A stretch of DNA of 5,119 nucleotides from Flavobacteriaceae bacterium. GTDB lineage: Bacteria; Bacteroidota; Bacteroidia; Flavobacteriales; Flavobacteriaceae. The stretch covers positions 1-5,119 of the forward strand of contig WGDF01000049.1 of NCBI GenBank assembly GCA_015493405.1, written 5' to 3'. Every line of letters starts with the position of its first letter. Position 1 is the stretch's first letter. The notes beneath the pieces were generated by a model. That model ran no database searches. It saw nothing but the letters and a program-made list of their open reading frames with translations, and was not told the origin of the DNA. Shown in pieces: positions 1 to 5,119 of the stretch. Both the position numbers and the translations under genes were made by a program.

Positions 1-388
1 AGTGTGTTTGCCAAGAATCTAACAAATTTTTGGTCAATTGCGGATTGATCACTATATCCTTTTTCCCCAAACTGATGGTATGCTTTGTATCTGTAGCCAA
101 GGCTCTATTGTCGGGGCGCACCAGCGTAGTCATAATTAAAGCGGGATTGAGTAGGATAGTTGGAATACGGTAATAATTACCCAAATGAAAACCCAAATAG
201 CCTCCCATACTACTTCCGACTATAACATCGGGGTGAAATTTTTGAACCAACTTCTCCAAATGCCGGTAAGCCATAGGAATATTTTGATAGGACAGGAGCG
301 GATTGACTACTTTTCCAAATTGTTGTAACCAATCGGTGCGATTATTTTGGTTGGTACTGTTTAAGCCATGCAGATATAAAGTCGTCAT
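1..388 (-). CDS. YqiA/UPF0227-like alpha/beta hydrolase (C-terminus beyond the window)
   Basis: This is a probable cytoplasmic esterase of the alpha/beta-hydrolase fold, and no signal peptide is visible. I translated it by hand from the ATG at 388-386; 129 codons are present. A first beta strand leads straight into LHGLNS (residues 6-11), the oxyanion-hole HG motif that resembles LHGFNS of E. coli YqiA. The nucleophile elbow is GSSMGG (58-63), making Ser60 the likely nucleophile. LLNPAL (79-84) matches the LVNPA segment of YqiA, and the acidic position after LGKKD (D111) fits the catalytic Asp. The catalytic His should lie in the missing C-terminus; YqiA is about 190 residues, so roughly a third is absent. 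The start codon overlaps the waaA stop codon as ATGA (385-388), which implies translational coupling and co-transcription. The fold assignment is strong. The substrate is unknown, and a role in envelope lipid metabolism would be only a guess from context. Confidence 0.85.
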   Translation of the reverse strand, partial: MTTLYLHGLNSTNQNNRTDWLQQFGKVVNPLLSYQNIPMAYRHLEKLVQKFHPDVIVGSSMGGYLGFHLGNYYRIPTILLNPALIMTTLVRPDNRALATDTKHTISLGKKDIVINPQLTKNLLDSWQTH

Positions 389-1626
389 AATTCAGTTTTT
401 AAATAGTTCATAATTATATCTGTTGCACCGATATTTTGCAAAACATATTTTTTGGTTATATCTGCTTTTTCTCGGCGTAAATCGGGTTGTTGTATCAAGC
501 GGTCTAAAGCAAGTTTTAATTCTTGATAATTTTTAATAGCAACCAAACCGCCTAAAACTTTTAAATCAAGAGCTTCTTTAAATTTATGAATATGCGGTCC
601 GGTAACAATCGGGATGCCGAAAACTGCCGGTTCTTGAATATTATGAATGCTTTTACCGAAACCATTGCCAATATAAGCAAGGTCAGCATCGGCATAAATC
701 TTATTGAGTAGCCCAATTGTGTTTAGAATGAGCACATCATATTGTGCCAAATCGGTATCGGGTTCAATAGCCGTATAGCGAATTGATTTGACTTGTAATT
801 TTTTTTCAATTTCAGCAACATGTTTGTCATCAATTTCATGGGGGGCGATGATGCTTTTAAAAGTTTGCTGCTGTTCATTGATATACCGGCATAGTAATTC
901 TTCATCTTTGGGCCAGGTACTGCCGGCAATCAGTAAAATTTTGTCTTGTTTAAATTTTTTAACAAAATCATATTTGTGAGCCGTTTGGGCAATTTGATAA
1001 ACGCGATCAAATCGGGTATCTCCCGTAAGGCTTACATTTGAAAAACCTTGACGGGCCAGAACCGTTTTTGTTGCTTCATCTTGGACAAAAAAATGATGAA
1101 AGGCTTGCAACGATGTTTTTAACCAGGGGCTGTAAGCTTTGAAAAACGGATGCTTATCGGTGAATATGGCTGAAATCAAAAAAGTTTTAATATGACGCTT
1201 TTTGAGTTCGTGCAAAAAATTGGGCCACAGATCGTATTTGACAAAAAAAACCATCGTAGGTTGCACCAGATCCAAAAATCTTTGCACATTGCGACGGGTA
1301 TCGATCGGAAGATAACTGACACAATCTGCCGGAGTTTTATCTTTTTTGATTTCATAACCCGAGGGTGAGAAAAAAGTTAAAACAATTTGATTATCAGAGT
1401 ATTGTTGTTTCAATTTTTCTATTAAAGGGAGGGCTTGTTCATATTCACCTAAGGACGAGACATGAAACCATATCGTTTTTTTATCCTTATTTAAACAAGC
1501 ATTGAGTCGGTCGAAAAGGTGCATTTGTCCGGCTTTGAAAAAACGCACTTTTGACCCAAAAAAATTTCCGAAAAGCCGTAAAAACTTTTCGGAAATACTG
1601 ATTAATATATTGTAAAAAAAATCCAT
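385..1626 (-). CDS. waaA: 3-deoxy-D-manno-octulosonic acid (KDO) transferase
   Basis: WaaA (KdtA) transfers KDO from CMP-KDO to the lipid A precursor at the cytoplasmic face of the inner membrane, the first step of LPS core assembly. The 413-residue length is normal for the family. Residues 3-24 form a hydrophobic/amphipathic N-terminal anchor. The N-terminal acceptor domain carries HVSSLGE (55-61), whose Glu61 matches the catalytic Glu of SVGE in other KdtA proteins, then SPSGYE (87-92), YLPID (105-109) and VKYDLWPN (129-136). The C-terminal GT-B nucleotide-sugar domain shows GDTRFDR (202-208), AGSTWPKDEE (234-243), APHE (261-264), IYADADLAYIGNGFG (310-324) and HNIQEPAVFGIPIVTGPH (328-345), the CMP-KDO site. 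It lies 21 bp downstream of dnaN with no clear Shine-Dalgarno sequence, which is usual in Bacteroidota, and no promoter of its own. Its stop overlaps the start of the next gene. Whether it adds one or two KDO residues cannot be read from the sequence. Confidence 0.96.
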   Translation of the reverse strand: MDFFYNILISISEKFLRLFGNFFGSKVRFFKAGQMHLFDRLNACLNKDKKTIWFHVSSLGEYEQALPLIEKLKQQYSDNQIVLTFFSPSGYEIKKDKTPADCVSYLPIDTRRNVQRFLDLVQPTMVFFVKYDLWPNFLHELKKRHIKTFLISAIFTDKHPFFKAYSPWLKTSLQAFHHFFVQDEATKTVLARQGFSNVSLTGDTRFDRVYQIAQTAHKYDFVKKFKQDKILLIAGSTWPKDEELLCRYINEQQQTFKSIIAPHEIDDKHVAEIEKKLQVKSIRYTAIEPDTDLAQYDVLILNTIGLLNKIYADADLAYIGNGFGKSIHNIQEPAVFGIPIVTGPHIHKFKEALDLKVLGGLVAIKNYQELKLALDRLIQQPDLRREKADITKKYVLQNIGATDIIMNYLKTEL

Positions 1627-1647
1627 ATTAGGACATTGTCCGTCTCT

Positions 1648-2763
1648 TTAGTTTAACATTAGGGGCATGACCAGCATCGTCACAAATTCGCCTTCTTCCA
1701 ATCCGTCAATAGGATGGATAATAGCCGCTTTACTGGGGAGCGACATATTGATGGAAACTTCATCGGCATCAAGGTTGGAGAGCATTTCCATTAAGAATTT
1801 GGAATTAAAACCAATAGCCAAATCATCACCTTGAAAATTACAAGTCATTCGTTCTTCGGCTTTATTTGAAAAGTCTAAATCTTCAGCAGAAACTTTCAGT
1901 TCTGAACCGATGATATCAAACCGGATCAGGTGCGTGGCTTTGCTGGCAAAAATATCAATTCGTTTGACCACATTGAGCAAACTTTGGCGGTCTGCAATTA
2001 AGACATTCGGATTATCTGTGGGAATAACAGCATTGTAATTGGGATATTGGCCGTTAATCAAACGGGAAAGGAGTTGGATGTTGTCAAAATTGAATTTAAC
2101 ATTACGATCATCATATGTTATCCTAACATCATCATTGGTTCCGGCTATATAATTTTTTAAAATCTGTAAGGGTTTTTTGGGTACGATAAAATTAGTCTCT
2201 GCATCGGCTTTTAAATCATTGCGTTCATATTTGACCAATTTATGGGCATCGGTTGCAACAAAGTTTAAGCCTTCAGGAGAAAATTCAAATAGGATTCCGG
2301 TCATGGTCGGACGCAATTCGTCATTGCTGGTCGCAAATATAGTTTTACTGACGGCATCTGCCAAAACGCCTGCCGGCATGGTTAGACTGGCCGCTTCTTC
2401 CATTTCTATCGGATTGGGATAATCTTCGGCATCGGCATAAGCAAAACTGTATTTTCCGGTTTCACTGATAATATTCATCGTGTTATGGTCATTGAACATA
2501 AAAGTCAAAGGTTGCACAGGCAAAGCCTTGACGGTGTCGACCAACATACGAGCCGGTAGTAAAAATTTAACCGTTTCATTTGACTCGACAGGCACGGTTG
2601 CCGTCATGGTTGTCTCTAAATCCGAAGCGGTAATTTTTAAAGTGTTGTTATTCAGTTCAAACAAAAAATTATCTAAAACCGGAATTGTGTTATTATTGTT
2701 GATAACATTTCTTAAGGCTTGTAAATTTTTAATCAATTCGTCACTGGATACTAAAAATTGCAT
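1648..2763 (-). CDS. dnaN: DNA polymerase III subunit beta (sliding clamp)
   Basis: DnaN forms a ring-shaped homodimer that encircles DNA, tethers the replicative polymerase and recruits repair and Hda-like partners through a hydrophobic cleft. At 371 residues it has the family length, with three repeated clamp domains at about 1-120, 125-245 and 250-371. Landmarks aligning with E. coli DnaN are RPTMTGILFE (151-160), FVATDAHKLV (168-177), SRLINGQYPNYNAVIP (233-248), GFNSKFLMEML (318-328) and the C-terminal MPLMLN (366-371), which replaces the MPMRL end of E. coli and contributes to the partner cleft. The ATG start gives MQFLVSSDEL, a normal DnaN N-terminus. A TATTTTTG element sits 21-28 bp upstream, so the gene may have its own promoter as well as read-through from the barrel gene 32 bp upstream. 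It is not next to dnaA here; it is followed by waaA. The assignment is secure. Confidence 0.98.
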   Translation of the reverse strand: MQFLVSSDELIKNLQALRNVINNNNTIPVLDNFLFELNNNTLKITASDLETTMTATVPVESNETVKFLLPARMLVDTVKALPVQPLTFMFNDHNTMNIISETGKYSFAYADAEDYPNPIEMEEAASLTMPAGVLADAVSKTIFATSNDELRPTMTGILFEFSPEGLNFVATDAHKLVKYERNDLKADAETNFIVPKKPLQILKNYIAGTNDDVRITYDDRNVKFNFDNIQLLSRLINGQYPNYNAVIPTDNPNVLIADRQSLLNVVKRIDIFASKATHLIRFDIIGSELKVSAEDLDFSNKAEERMTCNFQGDDLAIGFNSKFLMEMLSNLDADEVSINMSLPSKAAIIHPIDGLEEGEFVTMLVMPLMLN

Positions 2764-2783
2764 AGTTTTATTTTTTTCAATAA

Positions 2784-2791
2784 CAAAAATA
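2784..2791 (-). promoter_or_regulatory. Candidate Bacteroidota -7 promoter element for dnaN
   Basis: Read on the minus strand this is TATTTTTG, an exact match to the Bacteroidota sigma-factor -7 consensus TAnnTTTG. It falls just after the stop codon of the preceding gene and leaves about 20 nt, A-rich, before the dnaN ATG. No TTTG or TTG lies at the expected distance (about 19-21 bp) upstream for a -33 box, so the promoter is either weak or a chance match in AT-rich DNA. If real, it would let dnaN-waaA-hydrolase be expressed independently of the two envelope genes upstream. Confidence 0.45.
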
Positions 2792-2795
2792 CGAA

Positions 2796-3377
2796 TTATT
2801 TTTTAGTTTGTTCCCGAAAATAATATTTTATACCGGTGCTGATTTGTGCTGAACTGAGAAAATTGATTTGGACATCCCACCACCATTGTTGACCCATTCG
2901 GTATTCAAAGCCGGTTTGAATTTGAAAAAAGTCATTAAAGTTTTCTTTTACCGGTTTATTAGAGTTGTGGTAAACGCGTTGATCACCATCATAAATATCA
3001 TAAGTATAAGTGGTTGATAAGGGAAAATTTAAGATAAATCCCATACGTGGATGCCATTTTTCAGAGGTCTTAAAACGCCGGTAAAAGGGGATGGTTAAAT
3101 GCCAAGTATGGATACGTAAGTCATAAGTTATGCCATTTGAAATATGTTTTAAACCACCGCCATACCAACCGAACTCCAGACCTGAAAAAACCTTTGCTTT
3201 TTTGCTGAGGGAAAAATTTAAGCGTAAATCAAATCCCGGTTGATATATAACCGATTGTGGTTTGTAAAAATGAACTTGACCATAATAGTTAAAAATGCTT
3301 GATAAACCCAAACTGGTATTTTGTGCCTGAAGTTGAAAAAATGCCGGTAAAAGTAGCCAAAAGAAAATTTTTTTCAT
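2796..3377 (-). CDS. Small outer-membrane beta-barrel-like protein (uncharacterised)
   Basis: I do not recognise a named family with certainty. The 193-residue product starts with a clear Sec signal peptide: MKK, a hydrophobic core at residues 4-14, and LQA then QN with predicted cleavage after Ala18, a typical Bacteroidota signal-peptidase I site. The mature part of about 175 residues is rich in Tyr, Trp and Phe in alternating patterns, for example PGFDLRLNFSLS (47-58), VFSGLEFGWYGG (63-74), IHTWHLTIPFYRRF (89-102), FFQIQTGFEYRMG (150-162) and WWWDVQINFL (165-174). This suggests about eight amphipathic strands. TGIKYYF (181-187) looks like a C-terminal beta signal, followed by a short polar tail. 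This fits the loose outer-membrane beta-barrel/porin-like superfamily of Bacteroidota. It lies 29 bp downstream of the lipoprotein gene and is probably co-transcribed with it. Location in the outer membrane is inferred and the function is unknown. Confidence 0.85.
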   Translation of the reverse strand: MKKIFFWLLLPAFFQLQAQNTSLGLSSIFNYYGQVHFYKPQSVIYQPGFDLRLNFSLSKKAKVFSGLEFGWYGGGLKHISNGITYDLRIHTWHLTIPFYRRFKTSEKWHPRMGFILNFPLSTTYTYDIYDGDQRVYHNSNKPVKENFNDFFQIQTGFEYRMGQQWWWDVQINFLSSAQISTGIKYYFREQTKK

Positions 3378-3406
3378 ACTGTTTGTTTTTAAAATTTTAC
3401 CAAAGA

Positions 3407-3877
3407 TTAATAGTCATATTTGACATCCATTCTTCCTTTGGTGATTTTTAGATGATGATGCGTTGCATCAACCAAATCTGCTTCAAATACTGCACTAAAA
3501 TGCTTCGCTATGGTATCTAATTCCAAGACGCTCATATAAGTTTTGTCATTGTTAATGGCTTGAAATAGGCTATTGTTTTCTGTGATGTTGCAAATATTTG
3601 TTGTAGCATTATTTATAAGGTATCGCCCTTTACCTTGATAATGATTAATGACATAATCAATTTGAACCTGGCCGCATATATGAACTCGCAAAGTGTCATT
3701 TGACAAAAAAACCCGCGTTTGGTTTGTCGTATACATCGTAGGGCAAGTTGGGATAACAGGTGAGCCGTTCAGATAATAAAAAATCGAATCTTCACCGAAT
3801 TCATTATATTTTTTGACGCAATTTTGTAAGCCGAAAACCATTGATAGGCCAATGATTAAAAGAAGAATTTTTTTCAT
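3407..3877 (-). CDS. Putative lipoprotein, DUF6252-like (uncharacterised)
   Basis: The product is 156 residues from the ATG at 3877-3875. The frame is open further upstream to a TTG at 3895, but that would put six extra residues before a perfect lipoprotein signal, so the ATG is preferred. MKK is followed by a hydrophobic core (residues 4-16) and GLQNC, with Cys20 as the predicted lipidated residue; Asn at -1 is unusual in place of Gly, Ala or Ser. Other cysteines are at 45, 68 and 96. The mature part has FYYLNGSPVIP (33-43), GKGRYLI (82-88), FSAVFEADLV (127-136) and a C-terminal LKITKGRMDVKY (143-154). From memory this order resembles Bacteroidota DUF6252-type lipoproteins, whose members also end in an ITxGRFD-like motif; I could not check it. 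It heads the leftward gene group and is divergent from galE. No exact -7 motif precedes it; GATTTTTG (3914-3907) is one mismatch from consensus. The function is unknown. Confidence 0.85.
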   Translation of the reverse strand: MKKILLLIIGLSMVFGLQNCVKKYNEFGEDSIFYYLNGSPVIPTCPTMYTTNQTRVFLSNDTLRVHICGQVQIDYVINHYQGKGRYLINNATTNICNITENNSLFQAINNDKTYMSVLELDTIAKHFSAVFEADLVDATHHHLKITKGRMDVKYDY

Positions 3878-3938
3878 AAGAAGATATTTTGACAAAAAAA
3901 TATGAGCAAAAATCGTTCCGTCTTCTTGATAATAATTT

Positions 3939-3955
3939 TAAATAGGGTCTATTTA
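3939..3955. repeat. Operator-like inverted repeat in the divergent intergenic region
   Basis: TAAATAG, then GGT, then CTATTTA gives perfect 7-bp arms around a 3-bp centre. It lies roughly midway between the lipoprotein start and galE. A third copy of the half-site CTATTT occurs at 4015-4020, overlapping the galE -7 element, and AAATAGGG (3940-3947) is the exact complement of CCCTATTT (4013-4020). It could bind a dimeric regulator acting on one or both divergent genes, but the arms are mostly A/T, so chance is a real alternative. No regulator gene is visible in the window. Confidence 0.4.
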
Positions 3956-4015
3956 TGATGTTTATTCTTTCATAATCTCTTCTGACTTAGCATCAATGTT
4001 TCCAATATTTATCCC

Positions 4016-4023
4016 TATTTTTG
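4016..4023 (+). promoter_or_regulatory. Candidate Bacteroidota -7 promoter element for galE
   Basis: TATTTTTG exactly matches the Bacteroidota -7 consensus TAnnTTTG and is identical to the element before dnaN. Transcription would begin near 4029-4031, leaving a very short A-rich leader. That fits initiation at the ATG at 4042 better than at 4036. No convincing TTTG -33 box is found 19-21 bp upstream; the nearest T-rich run is TGTTTC around 3997. As galE is divergent from everything to its left, a promoter must exist in this gap, which makes this the best candidate. Confidence 0.55.
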
Positions 4024-4041
4024 TAAGGTAAAAAAATGTTT

Positions 4042-5061
4042 ATGAAGATATTAGTTACAGGCGGATTGGGATTTATCGGCTCTCATACCGTTGTCGCTTT
4101 ACAAGAAAAAGGCTATGAGGTGGTAATTATTGATAATTTATCCAATTCAAACTTGAGTGTTTTAGATGGTATTACCAAAATTACAGGCCGAAAACCTATT
4201 TTTGAGCAGCTGGATTTAAGAGATAAGCCAGCCTTAGTCGATTTTTTTAACCGGTATGATGATATCAAAGGCATCATTCATTTTGCAGCTTCAAAAGCTG
4301 TAGGCGAAAGTTTGGAAAAACCTTTATTGTATTATGAAAATAATCTTACGACTCTGATATATTTGTTGCAACAGATGCAAGAAAAGACCATTCATAATTT
4401 TATTTTCAGTTCGTCTTGCACCGTTTACGGCGAGCCGGAAAGCTTGCCTATTTCAGAGCAAGCGCCAATCAAGCCGGCTTTATCGCCTTATGGTAATACC
4501 AAACAAATAGGTGAAGAAATTATTAGAGACACAGCCAAGGCCTATCCGCAATTTAACAGCATTGCTTTGCGTTATTTCAATCCCATTGGTGCACATTCTT
4601 CCGCTGCAATTGGAGAACTGCCGCTTGGGGTACCGCAAAATTTAATTCCGTTTGTAACGCAGACAGCTGCCGGTATAAGGGAACAATTATCCGTTTTCGG
4701 TGATAATTATCCGACTCCCGATGGAACCGCCATTCGTGATTATATTCATGTGGTCGATTTAGCCGAATCGCACGTTGCAGCACTCGAACGTTTGCTTAAC
4801 AGCCGGCAAAAAGATAATTTTGAAGTATTTAATATTGGTACGGGACGTGGCAGTTCGGTTATGGAAATTATTAATACTTTTGAGACTGTCAATGATCTTA
4901 AACTCAATTATAAAATTGTAGACAGACGTGAAGGCGATGTGACGGCAGTTTGGGCAGACACCGGTTTGGCAGAAAAAGAGCTGGGTTGGAAAGCCCGTTT
5001 AACTATGGAAGATGCTTTGCGTGATGCTTGGCAATGGCAACAAAAAATTTCTTCTAAATAA
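4042..5061 (+). CDS. galE: UDP-glucose 4-epimerase
   Basis: This NAD-dependent extended short-chain dehydrogenase interconverts UDP-glucose and UDP-galactose in the cytoplasm, feeding galactose metabolism and surface-glycan synthesis. With the start at 4042 (MKILVTGG, 339 residues) the numbering matches E. coli GalE at the N-terminus: the NAD-binding GGLGFIG (7-13) and Asp31 of IDNLSNS. HFAASKAVGES (80-90), SSSCTVYG (123-130, catalytic Ser125), the YxxxK pair Tyr150 and Lys154 in PYGNTK, RYFNPIGAH (177-185), FGDNYPTPDGTAIRDYIHV (219-237) and ELGWKA (313-318) follow in the expected order. The position equivalent to E. coli Tyr299 is Val303, in DVTAVWAD, which may widen specificity to UDP-GlcNAc/UDP-GalNAc. 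An in-frame ATG at 4036, with AAGG 7 nt before it, is an alternative start adding Met-Phe. The gene is transcribed alone rightward and diverges from the envelope/dnaN group. The epimerase family is certain; substrate range is open. Confidence 0.95.
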   Translation: MKILVTGGLGFIGSHTVVALQEKGYEVVIIDNLSNSNLSVLDGITKITGRKPIFEQLDLRDKPALVDFFNRYDDIKGIIHFAASKAVGESLEKPLLYYENNLTTLIYLLQQMQEKTIHNFIFSSSCTVYGEPESLPISEQAPIKPALSPYGNTKQIGEEIIRDTAKAYPQFNSIALRYFNPIGAHSSAAIGELPLGVPQNLIPFVTQTAAGIREQLSVFGDNYPTPDGTAIRDYIHVVDLAESHVAALERLLNSRQKDNFEVFNIGTGRGSSVMEIINTFETVNDLKLNYKIVDRREGDVTAVWADTGLAEKELGWKARLTMEDALRDAWQWQQKISSK

Positions 5062-5119
5062 AGATGTGGAAATTGTGACATCGCTTATCGGACAACCGAT
5101 ATCAATTTGTCAAATAACC
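5062..5119. other. galE downstream region with a small hairpin, no supportable gene
   Basis: After the galE stop the remaining 58 bp contain TATCGG-ACAA-CCGATA (5086-5101), a perfect 6-bp stem with a 4-nt loop. It is flanked by weaker complementary pairs: TGACA at 5076-5080 with TGTCA at 5108-5112, or alternatively AAATTG at 5070-5075 with CAATTT at 5103-5108. No T-run follows directly, so it is not a textbook intrinsic terminator, though it could stop or stabilise the galE transcript. The only ATG here (5064) hits a stop after four codons. Frames open to the window edge are too short to call. Confidence 0.35.

Noticed and set aside
723..929. Open frame of 68 codons on the minus strand inside waaA
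   Set aside because: It lies fully within waaA in another frame, has no recognisable domain, and the waaA frame carries all the conserved motifs.
788..979. Cysteine- and serine-rich plus-strand open frame opposite waaA
   Set aside because: It looks like a small secreted peptide at first sight, but its composition is what the reverse complement of the waaA frame gives.
2177..2806. Two plus-strand open frames (81 and 108 codons) antisense to dnaN
   Set aside because: Both are antisense shadows of a well-conserved gene. They show no signal peptide or motif of note and no promoter in their direction.
3390..3399. TAAAATTTTA palindrome between the lipoprotein and barrel genes
   Set aside because: A pure A/T 10-mer palindrome is expected by chance here and has no loop or T-run to act as a terminator.
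3878..3927. 7-bp inverted repeat AAGAAGA/TCTTCTT in the lipoprotein leader that could hide the start codon
   Set aside because: The loop would be 36 nt, the stem is weak, and the distal arm may not be transcribed if the promoter is near 3910.
4036..4041. Upstream ATG as the galE start
   Set aside because: Possible because AAGG lies 7 nt before it. ATG 4042 gives the usual MKILVTGG start, matches E. coli numbering at the NAD site, and leaves a more workable leader after the -7 element.
4577..4783. Minus-strand open frame of 68 codons within galE
   Set aside because: It is antisense to the conserved catalytic half of galE and resembles nothing recognisable.
5085..5117. Possible tail of a convergent minus-strand gene entering from the right
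   Set aside because: One frame is open for ten codons before a TAA, which is uninformative in such short sequence.
5066..5118. Possible start of a rightward gene from GTG at 5066
   Set aside because: Only 17 codons are visible, with a GTG start, no motif, and the hairpin inside it; there is not enough to support a gene.

Overview
The window looks like a piece of a Bacteroidota chromosome, probably Flavobacteriia or a close relative. The base composition is AT-rich. Two upstream regions carry the Bacteroidota-type -7 motif TAnnTTTG. One secreted protein has a signal peptide ending in A|QN, and the DnaN and KDO-transferase sequences are of Bacteroidota style. I cannot name the genus or species.

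Layout: five genes are read leftward on the minus strand. In transcription order they are a small lipoprotein (3877-3407), a small outer-membrane beta-barrel-like protein (3377-2796), the DNA polymerase III sliding clamp DnaN (2763-1648), the KDO transferase WaaA/KdtA (1626-385), and the first 129 residues of a YqiA-like alpha/beta hydrolase that runs off the left edge (388-1). The gaps are 29, 32 and 21 bp, then a 4-bp ATGA overlap, so all five could share one transcript, with an internal promoter possible just before dnaN. A divergent, AT-rich intergenic region of 164 bp separates them from a rightward galE (UDP-glucose 4-epimerase, 4042-5061). The last 58 bp hold a small hairpin and no supportable gene.

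Function: WaaA joins KDO to lipid A at the inner membrane, and GalE supplies UDP-galactose, and possibly UDP-GalNAc, for surface glycans. The lipoprotein and barrel protein are predicted envelope components. The region therefore reads as a cell-envelope neighbourhood with the replication clamp embedded in it. The hydrolase is translationally coupled to waaA, but its substrate is unknown.

I found no mobile element, CRISPR array, tRNA, rRNA or phage gene. I see no convincing undescribed system. The points most worth checking are the small residue at the substrate-gatekeeper position of GalE, the operator-like inverted repeat in the divergent region, the uncharacterised lipoprotein/barrel pair, and a marked excess of the tetranucleotide CCGG.
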